DNA of 64,000 bases from DASQZT01 sp035638575 (GTDB taxonomy: Bacteria; Acidobacteriota; Terriglobia; Bryobacterales; Bryobacteraceae): contig DASQZT010000231.1 of the NCBI GenBank assembly GCA_035638575.1, positions 15,897 through 79,896 on the forward strand, written 5' to 3'. The position numbers and the translations under genes were made by a program. The notes beneath the pieces were generated by a model. The model was given only the letters and a program-made list of their open reading frames with translations. It did no database searches and was not told where the DNA came from. Positions 1-9,031 of the stretch are shown one piece after another; positions within the stretch are counted from its first letter, which is position 1; every line of letters starts with the position of its first letter.

Positions 1-93
1 TCTTACAGATCGCTTTCCCGCTTCCGGGCCCAGCCAGGGTTGGAATGCCATCGCTTGTGACAGGCAGGAGGTCCACGAGTTCCTATCGAAGGC

Positions 94-122
94 TTGACAT
101 TCGATTCCGAGTAAATTACTGT
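94..122 (+). promoter_or_regulatory. Putative sigma-70-type promoter for the ArsR gene
   Basis: A perfect TTGACA at 94-99 is followed 17 bases later by TACTGT at 117-122, a weak -10 match. The predicted transcription start falls within a few bases of the ATG at 129, and no Shine-Dalgarno sequence precedes that ATG. A leaderless mRNA is therefore possible. This rests on pattern matching only. Confidence 0.35.
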
Positions 123-128
123 TTGGTT

Positions 129-515
129 ATGGAACCAGGTGGTTATAGGAGCCTGGCGCCCGCCCGCCTGGACGCCACATTCGCGGCGCTCTCGGATGCT
201 ACGCGGCGCGCCATCCTCGCGCGGCTAGCGTCGGGTGAGGCGTCGGTCACCGAACTGGCCGCGCCGTTCGCGATGACTCAGCCGGCAATCTCAAAGCACC
301 TTAAGGTGCTCGAGCGCGCCGGCCTGATTTCCCGCGACCGCGACGCGCAGCGGCGGCCGAGCCGGCTTGACGCCAGGCCGCTGGCAGAGGCCAGCCAATG
401 GCTGGCGAACTATCGCCAATTCTGGGTGGCTTCCTTCCAGCGGCTGGATGGGTTGCTGGACGAGTTGAAATCCACGGAGAAGAAAGGCAGGCGGTCCGCC
501 CGCAGGAAACGGTAA
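129..515 (+). CDS. ArsR-family winged-helix transcriptional regulator
   Basis: This is a 128-aa single-domain regulator. Residues of about 12-95 form a typical ArsR winged helix: ALSDATRRAILARL, then ELAAPFAMTQPAISKHLKVLE as recognition helix, then the wing around GLISRDRD. No metal-binding ELCVCDL-type cysteines are present, so it is probably of the metal-independent kind. The frame is open from 45, but the ATG at 129 starts the conserved domain and matches the family length. The stop lies 10 bases before an SRPBCC gene whose Shine-Dalgarno (AAAGGAG, 514-520) overlaps it. ArsR-SRPBCC pairs are a common two-gene arrangement in which the regulator controls the partner. The ligand is unknown. 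Confidence 0.9.
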   Translation: MEPGGYRSLAPARLDATFAALSDATRRAILARLASGEASVTELAAPFAMTQPAISKHLKVLERAGLISRDRDAQRRPSRLDARPLAEASQWLANYRQFWVASFQRLDGLLDELKSTEKKGRRSARRKR

Positions 516-525
516 AGGAGCCCAA

Positions 526-1029
526 ATGTTTTATCCCGACAGCTTCACGGTATCTACGCCCAGCGATCGCGAAATCCAGGTGACCCGCGATTTCCATGCG
601 CCGCGCGGGTTGGTATTCGATGCCTTCACCAAACCGGAATCAGTCAGGCGCTGGCTGCTCGGACCGCCGGGATGGACCATGCCCGTTTGCGAAATCGATC
701 TCAAGGCCGGCGGCGCATATCGGTATGTCTGGCGGCATGAGGCGGATGGAAGAGAAATGGGAATGGGTGGAATATTCCGCGAGATCGTGCCGCCCGAGCG
801 GCTCGTCGCCACCGAGAAATTCGACGAATCCTGGTACGGGGGCGAAGCCTTGGACCGAACGGTGTTCATCGAGGAAGGCGCCATCACCAAGATCACGATC
901 ACGGTGCTCTACGAGTCGATGGAAGCCCGCGACACTGCCCGCAGGTCCGGAATGGAGCACGGTATGGCGGCAGGTTACAACCGGCTCGAGGAGTTGTTGC
1001 CGTCGATGCAGGCTGGGGCGACACGATGA
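526..1029 (+). CDS. SRPBCC/AHSA1-domain protein (ATPase-activator-like)
   Basis: This 167-aa cytosolic protein has the START-like helix-grip fold typical of the Activator of Hsp90 ATPase homologue 1 family. Markers are VTRDFHAPRGLVFDAFTKPE at the N-terminus, WLLGPPGWTMP, and the C-terminal helix GMEHGMAAGYNRLEELL. Such proteins bind hydrophobic ligands, and the substrate cannot be read from sequence. The ATG is preceded by a good Shine-Dalgarno that overlaps the end of the ArsR gene, so the two are translated from one mRNA. Confidence 0.88.
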   Translation: MFYPDSFTVSTPSDREIQVTRDFHAPRGLVFDAFTKPESVRRWLLGPPGWTMPVCEIDLKAGGAYRYVWRHEADGREMGMGGIFREIVPPERLVATEKFDESWYGGEALDRTVFIEEGAITKITITVLYESMEARDTARRSGMEHGMAAGYNRLEELLPSMQAGATR

Positions 1030-1106
1030 CTGCTCGAGAGGGCGCCCCGGATCACGGTCACGGGTCCAGGCGCCGGCCGCGCGCCAGGGAAGTATCATGA
1101 AGTTTC

Positions 1107-2345
1107 ATGCAAATCCGGGATATCCGTGCCACCACTGTTACGGTCCCGCTGGAGGCCCCGTTGCGGCACGCCAACGGATGCCACTGGGGCCGATTTGTCC
1201 GCACGATCGTCGAAGTCGAGACCGATAACGGGCTCGTCGGACTGGGCGAAATGGGCGGGGGCGGCGAATCGGCGGAGGCGGCCTTCCGCGCCATGAAGCC
1301 GTACCTGGTGGGGCACGATCCGGCGCGCCTGGAGGAGATGCGATTCCTCATCGCCAACCCCACGGCTTCTCTGTACAACAACCGGACACAGGTGCTGGCC
1401 GCGCTGGAGTTCGCCTGCCTCGACATTTTGGGACAAGCGTGGGGCGTGCCGGTCTGCGACATTCTGGGCGGGCGCCTGCGAGACCGCGTGCCGTTCGCGG
1501 CTTACTGTTTCTTCCGCTACGCGAATCCCGCCACCGGCGCCGGCGAGGTGCGCACCTTCGATCAACTCGTGGCCCATGCAGGAGCGCTTCAGAGGCGCTT
1601 CGGCTTCACCACCTTCAAGCTGAAGGCCGGAGTTTTCCCGCAGGATTACGAGCTGGAAGCGTATCGCGCGCTCGCCGCTACCTTCCCCGAAGGATCGTTC
1701 CGATTCGACCCCAACGCGGTCTGGTCCACCGAGCAGGCCATACGCTTCGGCCAGGCCATCGAAGGGCTGCGCAACGACTACCTGGAGGACCCGGTCTTCG
1801 GCCTGAACGGCATGCGGCGCACGCGGCAGATGGTGCGGGTCCCGCTCGCCACCAACACCGTGGTGGTCAACTTCGAGCAGCTCTCCGCCAACGTGCTCGA
1901 TCCGGCGGTGGACGTGATCCTGCTCGACACCACGTTTTGGGGCGGAATCCGCGCGTGCGTGAAGGCCGCGGCGGTCTGCGAAACCTTCCAGTTCGGCGTG
2001 GCGGTCCACTCCTCGGGCGAATTGGGCATCCAGCTGGCCACCATGCTGCACCTGGGCGCGGTGCTGCCGAACCTCACGTTCGCGGCCGACGCCCACTACC
2101 ACCATTTGACGGACGACATCATCGAAGGCGGCCCGATGCGCTACGAGCATGGTGCGATTCGCGTGCCGGACCAGCCCGGCCTCGGTGTGAAGCTCGATCG
2201 CGACAAGCTGCGCGAGTATCACGAACTGTATCAGCGCCTCGGCGGGTATCCTTATGATCGGGACCCGGGACGCCCGGGTTGGACTGCAATTGTTCCCAAC
2301 GACCGCTGGGCCGACCCGAACGACGCCCGGGGGGTGAAGATATGA
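1107..2345 (+). CDS. Enolase-superfamily acid-sugar dehydratase (glucarate-dehydratase-like)
   Basis: This 412-aa protein has no signal peptide and belongs to the mandelate racemase/enolase superfamily, closest in style to D-glucarate dehydratase. Visible are the Lys-x-Lys motif (TFKLKAG, K171 and K173), acidic metal ligands in RFDPNAVWS and YLEDPVFGL, an Asn in LATNTVV where many relatives have a third acid (a glucarate-dehydratase trait), and the general-base region HSSGELGIQLATMLHL (H301). The expected reaction is dehydration of an aldaric or aldonic acid. The ATG lacks a clear Shine-Dalgarno. The TGA overlaps the ATG of the alpha-glucuronidase (ATGA), indicating translational coupling, which fits uronic-acid use. 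The exact substrate is inferred only. Confidence 0.82.
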   Translation: MQIRDIRATTVTVPLEAPLRHANGCHWGRFVRTIVEVETDNGLVGLGEMGGGGESAEAAFRAMKPYLVGHDPARLEEMRFLIANPTASLYNNRTQVLAALEFACLDILGQAWGVPVCDILGGRLRDRVPFAAYCFFRYANPATGAGEVRTFDQLVAHAGALQRRFGFTTFKLKAGVFPQDYELEAYRALAATFPEGSFRFDPNAVWSTEQAIRFGQAIEGLRNDYLEDPVFGLNGMRRTRQMVRVPLATNTVVVNFEQLSANVLDPAVDVILLDTTFWGGIRACVKAAAVCETFQFGVAVHSSGELGIQLATMLHLGAVLPNLTFAADAHYHHLTDDIIEGGPMRYEHGAIRVPDQPGLGVKLDRDKLREYHELYQRLGGYPYDRDPGRPGWTAIVPNDRWADPNDARGVKI

Positions 2346-4789
2346 AGTGGTTCGCTTTGCTGCTTGCCGCCGCGCTGCACGCTGAAAGCGGGTACGACGC
2401 GTGGCTGCGGTATGCGCCTGTCGCATCGGATCCAGAGATGCCGGCGGTGGTGGCTACGTTGAGCGACTCGCCATTGATCGCGAGCGCGCGCGATGAATTG
2501 ATCCGCGGCGTGCGCGGCATGACGGGAAGGATTCTGCGCTCCGAGACCGGGCTGCCGAAAGAGAAAGCATTTGTATTGGGGACGATCCACGATCTTCGCG
2601 GCGCCTACGTCCCAGACGGTAGCGATTGGCCACTCGATGCCTGGTCGATCAGCAAGGCGCGTCTGTATACCTTTATCACCGCCTCCAACGATCGCGGCGT
2701 GCTTTACGGAACCTTCGCTCTACTGCGGAAGATGGCCCTGGGGGAGAAGATCGTTGACAGCCGCGAAGCGCCCTATGCGCCGGCCCGCTGGGTGAACCAG
2801 TGGGACAACCTGGATGGCTCGATCGAGCGCGGCTACGGCGGCCGCTCGATTTTCTGGGACCAGGCGCAAGCACGCGAGGACTCGATCCGCGTGAGCGATT
2901 ACGCCCGCCTGCTGGCGTCGGTGGGAATCAACGGCTGCTCCATCAACAACGTGAATGCCGATCGCCGCGTGATGACAGCGGAGTACCTGCCGCAGGTGGC
3001 GCGCGTCGCCGCGGCGCTCCGCCCGTGGGGCGTGCAGGCGGTGCTGGCGGTAGATTTCGGCAGCCCACAAACCGTGGGCGGCCTCGACACTTTCGATCCG
3101 CTCGACCCGCGTGTGGTGGCATGGTGGAAGGCTAAGACCGATGAAATCTACCGCGCCGTTCCGGACCTGGCCGGCTTCGTCCTGAAGGCCGATTCCGAAG
3201 GCCGCGTCGGCCCTTCCGCTTACGGCCGCACTCATGCCGACGCCGCCAACGTGGTGGCGCGCGCGCTGAAGCCGCACGGCGGCCTGTTCTTCTACCGCGG
3301 CTTCGTCTACGACCATCGCATGGACTGGCGTAACATGAAGAACGATCGCGGCCGCGCCGCCTGGGACAACTTCCACGACCTCGACGGCAAGTTCGACGAC
3401 AACGTGGTCATTCAGATCAAGCACGGTCCCATCGATTTCCAGGTTCGCGAGCCCGCGTCGCCGTTGTTCGGCGCGCTGGAGAAGACCAACCAGGCGATCG
3501 AGCTGCAAATTACCCAGGAATATTTCGGCCAGGCGCGGCATACCGTCTTCCTGGTTCCCATGTGGAAGGAGGCGCTGGATTTCGACCTGCACGCCGGCAG
3601 CGCCCCCACACCCGTGAAAGCGCTGGTAGCCGGCAAGACGTTCCACCGGCCGTCCGGCGGGTTCGTGGGGGTCGCCAACGTGGGGCTCGACGAGAACTGG
3701 ATGGGCAATCACCTCTCGCTGGCCAACCTCTACGGCTTCGGCCGCCTGGCGTGGAATCCCGATCTGAGCGCGCAGCAGATCGCCGCGGAATGGACGCGCC
3801 TGACGTTCGGCAGCGATGCCCGCGTGGCCGAGACTATCATGCGCATTCAGCTCGGCTCGTGGCGCACGTACGAAAACTACACCGGCCCGCTCGGACTGCA
3901 AACCCTCACCGACATCGTGGGCAACCACTACGGCGTGGCGGTGGAAGCCTCCGAGCGCAACGGCTGGGGCCAGTGGCACCGCGCGGATGAACAGGGCGTG
4001 GGCATGGACCGCACGTCGGCCACGGGCACGGGGTACATCGGGCAGTACCGGCCCTCGGTGGCGCGGGTTTACGAATCGCTCGAAACCTGCCCGGACGATC
4101 TGCTGCTGTTCCTGCACCACGTGCCCTACACCTACAAGCTGCATTCGGGCAAGACGGTCATCCAGTACATTTACGATTCGCATTACGAAGGGGCGGACGC
4201 GGTCGAAGGGTACTGGCGAGACTGGAAATCGCTCGAAGGCCGCGTCGACGAGCGGCGCTACCACGAAGTGCTGGCGCAATTGGAGTATCAGGCCGGCCAG
4301 GCCGAGGTGTGGCGCGACGCCGTCGCCAACTGGTTCCTGAAGGCTTCCGGCATCCCGGATGCAAAAGGCCGCGTGGGCCACTATCCGGGACGCTTCGAAG
4401 CCGAGGCCATGGCGCTGGAAGGCTACAAGGTCACGGACGTCACGCCGTGGGAGGACGCTTCCGGCGGCAAGGCTGTTTCGTGCCCCGCGAGCGCCTGCAC
4501 GGCGAAGCTGCGTTTCGATGGCGCGGCGGGCTGGTATACCCTCGGCGTCCGATACTTCGATCAGAATAACGGCGCGTCGCGCTTCCGTTTGCGGGTGGAC
4601 GGCCAGGTGATCGACCAGTGGATCGCCGACGATCGTGTGCCGTCGCGCCGAATCGATTCTTCGTCGTCGAGCCGGCGGCTGGTCCGCGGCATTGCGCTGC
4701 GGCCGGGAGATGAGATCGCGATCGAAGGCACGCCCGACGGAGGCGAGACCGCCGCGCTGGATTACCTGGAGATTCAACCGGAGCATTGA
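2342..4789 (+). CDS. aguA: GH67 alpha-glucuronidase with extra C-terminal domain
   Basis: This 815-aa exported enzyme should release 4-O-methyl-glucuronic acid from glucuronoxylan oligomers. A short Sec signal (KWFALLLAAALHAES) leads into GH67. Putative catalytic residues are E286 (KADSEG, acid) and D365 (GPIDFQVREP) with E393 (QITQEYFG). The spacings of 79 and 28 match those I recall for the Geobacillus enzyme (285/364/392). GH67 proteins are usually about 680-720 aa. Here residues from about 690 form an additional beta-rich, CBM-like module starting GRFEAEAMALEGY. The frame is open from 2279, but ATG 2342 gives the signal peptide and overlaps the preceding stop. Confidence 0.93.
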   Translation: MKWFALLLAAALHAESGYDAWLRYAPVASDPEMPAVVATLSDSPLIASARDELIRGVRGMTGRILRSETGLPKEKAFVLGTIHDLRGAYVPDGSDWPLDAWSISKARLYTFITASNDRGVLYGTFALLRKMALGEKIVDSREAPYAPARWVNQWDNLDGSIERGYGGRSIFWDQAQAREDSIRVSDYARLLASVGINGCSINNVNADRRVMTAEYLPQVARVAAALRPWGVQAVLAVDFGSPQTVGGLDTFDPLDPRVVAWWKAKTDEIYRAVPDLAGFVLKADSEGRVGPSAYGRTHADAANVVARALKPHGGLFFYRGFVYDHRMDWRNMKNDRGRAAWDNFHDLDGKFDDNVVIQIKHGPIDFQVREPASPLFGALEKTNQAIELQITQEYFGQARHTVFLVPMWKEALDFDLHAGSAPTPVKALVAGKTFHRPSGGFVGVANVGLDENWMGNHLSLANLYGFGRLAWNPDLSAQQIAAEWTRLTFGSDARVAETIMRIQLGSWRTYENYTGPLGLQTLTDIVGNHYGVAVEASERNGWGQWHRADEQGVGMDRTSATGTGYIGQYRPSVARVYESLETCPDDLLLFLHHVPYTYKLHSGKTVIQYIYDSHYEGADAVEGYWRDWKSLEGRVDERRYHEVLAQLEYQAGQAEVWRDAVANWFLKASGIPDAKGRVGHYPGRFEAEAMALEGYKVTDVTPWEDASGGKAVSCPASACTAKLRFDGAAGWYTLGVRYFDQNNGASRFRLRVDGQVIDQWIADDRVPSRRIDSSSSSRRLVRGIALRPGDEIAIEGTPDGGETAALDYLEIQPEH

Positions 4790-4794
4790 TCCAT

Positions 4795-6060
4795 ATGGGC
4801 CACTCATTCACAAGACGCGGTTTCCTATCGACCTTGCCGGCGCTCGCCGCGCTCGCCGAAACCAAGCCCGCGAAGATCACCGCGGTCGAGATCTGGCAGG
4901 TGCGCGGGCATCGGGAGACCGAGCGCGGCATCGACCAGCAGTACCAGGCCAACCCGCTGTACATCTACGACGAACTCCGCCCGGCGCCCTACCACGACAG
5001 TCCCAACCCCACTACCGCGAAGCCCGCGGTGAGCGCGCTGTACCTCAAGATCAAATGCGACGCCGGTGTAGAGGGATTTTACGGGCCCATCGACAAGGAG
5101 GTCGCGATCGTGGTGGACGAGCAACTGCGGCCGTTCCTGATGGGCAAGGACGCGCTGGCGCAGGAGAAGCTGTGGGACCAGTTGTACCGCTCCAACCGGC
5201 ACGCGCGGCGCGGCCATTTCCTGATGGCCATCAGCGCCGTCGATAACACCCTGTGGGACCTCCGCGGGCGCTACTTCAAGACGCCGGTGTACCGCCTGCT
5301 GGGCGGGCCCACGCGCTCCACGGTGGAGGCTTACGCGAGTTGCCTGGGATACTCGCTCGAGCCGGACAAGGCGCAGTCGCGCGCGGCCCAGGTCAAGAAA
5401 GACGGCTTCCGCTATCAGAAGTGGTTCCTGGCGTATGGCCCGGGCGATGGTTACGAGGGGCTGAAGAAGAACGTCGAGCTGGTGCGCCTCCTGCGCGAAG
5501 CCGTCGGGGAAGAGACGGAGCTGATGTTCGACGTCTACAGCGGCTGGGACCTGACCTACGCGCTGGAGTGGGCCAAACAGGTGGAGCGCTACCGGCCGCG
5601 GTGGATCGAGGAAGCCACGCAAGCCGAGAAGATCGACAGCTTCGCGCAGCTCCGCAAAGGCACCACCATCCCCATCGCTTCAGGCGAGCACATCCAGGGG
5701 CGATGGGAGGTGTACGACTACCTGAAGGAGGGAGCGCTCAGCGTGGTGCAGTGCGATCCGGAATGGTGCGGCGGCACCACCGAGCTGCAGAAGATCTGCG
5801 TGCTGGCTTCCATCTTCGACGTGCCAGTGATCCCGCACGGGCACAGCCTCCACGCGGCGCTGCACCTGATCGCGAGCCAGTCTCCCGCCGTCTGCCCTCT
5901 GGCGGAGTACCTGATCCTGAAGATGCAGTCGTATTACCACTTCGAGAAGAATCCGCTGGTGCTGCGGAATGCCCACTTCGCGCTGCCCGACGCTCCGGGT
6001 TACGGCATCGAACTGGACGAGAAGAAGGTGGAGTCCGAGGAGCAGGTGCACTGGACGTGA
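4795..6060 (+). CDS. Tat-exported mandelate racemase/muconate lactonizing-type enzyme
   Basis: This 421-aa enolase-superfamily protein has an N-terminal twin-arginine signal (SFTRRGFLSTLPALAAL). Barrel motifs are Lys in RYQKWFLAYG, metal ligands in LMFDVYSGWD, WIEEATQ and ASGEHIQG, and the His-base segment VIPHGHSLHAALHL (H348/H350). The pattern suggests an aldonate dehydratase of the mandelate racemase subgroup. A TTG at 4786 is in frame, but ATG 4795 with GGAG 11 bases upstream is preferred. It starts 6 bases after the alpha-glucuronidase stop, so this is the third gene of one uronate cassette. Export of a normally cytosolic enzyme type is unusual. The substrate is not determined. Confidence 0.82.
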   Translation: MGHSFTRRGFLSTLPALAALAETKPAKITAVEIWQVRGHRETERGIDQQYQANPLYIYDELRPAPYHDSPNPTTAKPAVSALYLKIKCDAGVEGFYGPIDKEVAIVVDEQLRPFLMGKDALAQEKLWDQLYRSNRHARRGHFLMAISAVDNTLWDLRGRYFKTPVYRLLGGPTRSTVEAYASCLGYSLEPDKAQSRAAQVKKDGFRYQKWFLAYGPGDGYEGLKKNVELVRLLREAVGEETELMFDVYSGWDLTYALEWAKQVERYRPRWIEEATQAEKIDSFAQLRKGTTIPIASGEHIQGRWEVYDYLKEGALSVVQCDPEWCGGTTELQKICVLASIFDVPVIPHGHSLHAALHLIASQSPAVCPLAEYLILKMQSYYHFEKNPLVLRNAHFALPDAPGYGIELDEKKVESEEQVHWT

Positions 6061-6065
6061 GTCAT

Positions 6066-6941
6066 TTATTGCCGCGCGAACAGGCGCACGCCGCTGGGGT
6101 CACCGGGCGGAGGGGGAGACAGCGTCTTTCCCGAAGCGGACGCGCTTCGAGCGAGTTCCTGGACCCGCTCCGGCGCCGCCTGCCAGGCGTCCATCACGTA
6201 GTTGCGCCACTCGGCGGATGTCCAGCCGTTGCGCAGAGCGATTTCGAGAATTTGCTCGCCGTTCAGATGGCCGGCCGCGCGGACGTTGTCAATCGATTGA
6301 CAATCCATCTGCGCCAGCCCACGGAGGTCCGTCGAGATCAGGTCCGTCAGCCAGTATTGAATCCCGCTCATCCGGGGGGGCTCGACGGCCAGGGCGTCGA
6401 TCGTATCCGCGGGCAGGTACATGAGCAGGCCCTCGGTGATCATCAGGGCGGGAGCGCTGCCCGCGGCGGCGAACACGGCGCTTCGCTGGGAAGCGTCGTT
6501 CAGGTCCGCCGAAAGGCGCTCCATCCGGCACTTGGGCTGATGCCGGACCATGATGGCGGCCTTGTAATCCAGCATGGCGGGGAAATCGACCTCGATCCAG
6601 CGCACGTGCTCCGGGAGATCCAGCCGCCAGGGGCGGGAATCGAGGCCCGCTCCGAGGCTGAGCACCGCCGCGACATTCCGCCGGGTGGTGACGTCGAGAA
6701 CCAGTTCGTCCATGAAACGGCTGCGGACCCCCACGCCGAAGCGCATCATGTCCAGGCCCCGCCCGTCTCCGCGCGTTTGCGCCAGGCCCTGCGCGATGGC
6801 CATCCCGCGCTCGCCGGCAAGTTGCCTGGCAAACGGGTCGCGCACGAGCCCATCGGGGCGGTCGGTTTCGAGGGCCCGGCAGGCAGCCACCATCAGGGCC
6901 GTGTCGCTCACGTGATGGATGTCGGCATCGCTCGGAGACAT
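6066..6941 (-). CDS. SAM-dependent methyltransferase, leucine carboxyl methyltransferase (LCM/PPM) family
   Basis: This 291-aa cytosolic protein matches the TIGR00027-type family. It has SDTALMVAACRALET near the N-terminus, DPFARQLAGERG, the SAM-binding VLSLGAGLDSRPWRL (motif I), IEVDFPAMLDYK (motif II acid) and LMITEGLLMYLPA (motif post-IV). Family members O-methylate carboxyl or hydroxyl groups of small molecules, often polyketide-like, and the substrate here is unknown. It is transcribed toward the sugar-acid cassette, with stops only 5 bases apart, and diverges from the M49 peptidase gene, so promoters for both lie in 6942-6997. Confidence 0.88.
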   Translation of the reverse strand: MSPSDADIHHVSDTALMVAACRALETDRPDGLVRDPFARQLAGERGMAIAQGLAQTRGDGRGLDMMRFGVGVRSRFMDELVLDVTTRRNVAAVLSLGAGLDSRPWRLDLPEHVRWIEVDFPAMLDYKAAIMVRHQPKCRMERLSADLNDASQRSAVFAAAGSAPALMITEGLLMYLPADTIDALAVEPPRMSGIQYWLTDLISTDLRGLAQMDCQSIDNVRAAGHLNGEQILEIALRNGWTSAEWRNYVMDAWQAAPERVQELARSASASGKTLSPPPPGDPSGVRLFARQ

Positions 6942-6997
6942 GGCTCGCTGGTCGTGGGCCCCCGGTCAACGCTACCATAAAGATAGAAAGAGGTGGT

Positions 6998-9019
6998 ATG
7001 GTCCGCTCCGCGCCGATTCTCGTGCTGGCACTCCTGGCGGGGTGCTCCCCGCGGGTCGCCGAAGACCGCGCCGGTAACCGCGTGCTCGTCGACCGCGTAG
7101 GCGCCACGGGATTCGTGCAACTCGAAGCCGAAAGCTTCAAGCAGCTTTCGCCGCGCCAGCAGGCGCTCACCTACTGGCTGACCCAGGCTTCCATCGCTAT
7201 CGATCCCATCAACTACGACCAGAACTCCATCTTCGGCCTCCGCCAGAAATATCTGCTCGAAGAGATCCTGCTGCATGCGGGCGGCGCGGACGCCCAGGCG
7301 CTTCGCAAGATCACGGACTTCACCAAGCTCTTCTGGGCCAATCGCGGCAACCACAACGAGATGACCGCCCAGAAATTCCTGCCGGAATTCTCTTTCGACG
7401 ACTTGAAGACCGCCGCGTCGGCCGCCCTCAGCGCGGGCGGCTTCAAGAGGTGCGCGTACGGCGCGGCCATCCACAACCAGGGCGACCTGGACCGAGAGAT
7501 GGAGGCGCTACGCCCGTCGATCTTCGACGCTGAATTCCAGCCGATGATCACCGCCAAAAGCCCGCAGGGATCGCTCGATATCCTGCAGGCCAGCGCCAAC
7601 AACTTCTATTCGGGGGTGAGCGTGGCCGACCTGAAGAACTTCCACGACCGGTACCCCTTGAACTCGCGGCTGGTGAAGACCGGCGGCAAGCTGGTGGAAG
7701 AGGTCTACCGCGCCGGGACCCCCGACGGAAAGATCCCGGCGGGAATGTACGCGATCTACCTGAAGAAGGCCAACGAGTACCTGGAAAAGGCGCGGGAGTA
7801 TGCCGAGCCCGGCCAGGAGCCGGTGATCGCCGCCCTCATCCGCTATTACCAGACGGGCGATCCGGCAGACTGGATCCAGTTCGGCATCGCCTGGGTGCAG
7901 GGCAATCCGCCGGTCGACTTCGCCAACGGGTTCATCGAAGTGTATCGCGATGCCCGCGCCGCCAAGGGCACGTCGCAGAGCTTCGTCACCATCACCGACC
8001 AGAAGATGACCCAGCTCATGGGGAAGCTGGCCGACAATGCGCAGTACTTCGAAGAGCGCGCGCCGTGGGCTCCGCAATATAAGAAGCAGGACGTGAAGCC
8101 GCCGCTGGCCAAGGCGGTCGAGTCGGTCATCGAAACCGGCGACTTCCACGTGAACACCACGGGCGACAATCTGCCGAATGAAAACGAAGTGCGCGAGAAG
8201 TACGGCAGCAAGAGCTTCCTGTTTACGGGCAGCTCGCGCACGTTGCGGCAGGGCACCGGCTTCGGCCCGCTGGAAGAGTTCGCCGCTTCGCCGGAGGAGA
8301 TCGCCATCGGAAAGAAGTACGGCGAGGAGGCTTCGGACCTCATGACCGCGCTGCACGAGGTCATCGGCCACGGCTCCGGCAAGCTCAACCCCAAGCTCGC
8401 AGGCGGCTCGGAGGCTTACCTCAAGGAGTACTTCTCCACGCTCGAAGAGGCGCGCGCCGACCTCATGGCGCTGTGGAACGTTTCCGATCCCAAGCTCCAG
8501 GAGCTGGGCCTGGTGTCCAGTCCGGATGTCGCGAAGGCCATGTACTGCACCGCCGCGCGCGTCGCCTTGACCCAGCTTCAGCGTATCCCGCACGGCGACA
8601 CGATCGAAGAAGACCACCAGCGCAACCGGCAATTGATCGCCAACTACATCATGGACAAGACGGGCTCCATCGAAAAAGTCGAGCGCAACGGCAAGACTTA
8701 CATGGTGGTCAAGGATTTCGACCAGATGCGCAAGGGTGTGGGCATGCTGCTGGCCGAGCTGATGCGCATCAAAGCGGAAGGCGACTACGCCGCCATCAAA
8801 GCGCTTGTGGACCGGTACGGAGTGCATTTCGACCCGGCCCTGCGCGACCAGGTCCTGGCGCGGTATGAGAAACTCGATGTTCCCATGTACTGGTGCGGCA
8901 TTTACGCGGACGTAGCGGCGAAGTTGGATAGCGGCAAGGTGGAGTCGGTGACCATCTCCTACCCGCGCGATTTCGTGAAACAGCAGTTGGGCTTTCGGGC
9001 GATGTACGGAGTACAATAG
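6998..9019 (+). CDS. Dipeptidyl-peptidase III (M49) family zinc metallopeptidase, lipoprotein
   Basis: This 673-aa protein has a lipoprotein-type signal (LVLALLAGC, Cys near residue 15), so it is probably anchored on the periplasmic side. The M49 zinc site is clear: HEVIGH at 453-458, with the third ligand in EEARAD at 483-488, by analogy to HELLGH and EECRAE of human DPP III. The enzyme is expected to remove dipeptides from oligopeptide N-termini. Some databases mislabel this branch as dihydrofolate reductase. AGAGGTGGT lies just before the ATG. The stop is 12 bases from the GNAT gene, making this the first gene of a three-gene unit. Confidence 0.9.
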   Translation: MVRSAPILVLALLAGCSPRVAEDRAGNRVLVDRVGATGFVQLEAESFKQLSPRQQALTYWLTQASIAIDPINYDQNSIFGLRQKYLLEEILLHAGGADAQALRKITDFTKLFWANRGNHNEMTAQKFLPEFSFDDLKTAASAALSAGGFKRCAYGAAIHNQGDLDREMEALRPSIFDAEFQPMITAKSPQGSLDILQASANNFYSGVSVADLKNFHDRYPLNSRLVKTGGKLVEEVYRAGTPDGKIPAGMYAIYLKKANEYLEKAREYAEPGQEPVIAALIRYYQTGDPADWIQFGIAWVQGNPPVDFANGFIEVYRDARAAKGTSQSFVTITDQKMTQLMGKLADNAQYFEERAPWAPQYKKQDVKPPLAKAVESVIETGDFHVNTTGDNLPNENEVREKYGSKSFLFTGSSRTLRQGTGFGPLEEFAASPEEIAIGKKYGEEASDLMTALHEVIGHGSGKLNPKLAGGSEAYLKEYFSTLEEARADLMALWNVSDPKLQELGLVSSPDVAKAMYCTAARVALTQLQRIPHGDTIEEDHQRNRQLIANYIMDKTGSIEKVERNGKTYMVVKDFDQMRKGVGMLLAELMRIKAEGDYAAIKALVDRYGVHFDPALRDQVLARYEKLDVPMYWCGIYADVAAKLDSGKVESVTISYPRDFVKQQLGFRAMYGVQ

Positions 9020-9031
9020 GCAGGCATCTCG

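Noticed and set aside
2720..4807. Long open frame on the minus strand opposite the alpha-glucuronidase
   Set aside because: It mirrors a strong GH67 gene codon for codon, contains no recognisable domain, and is Arg/His/Val-rich as expected for the complement of a GC-rich gene.
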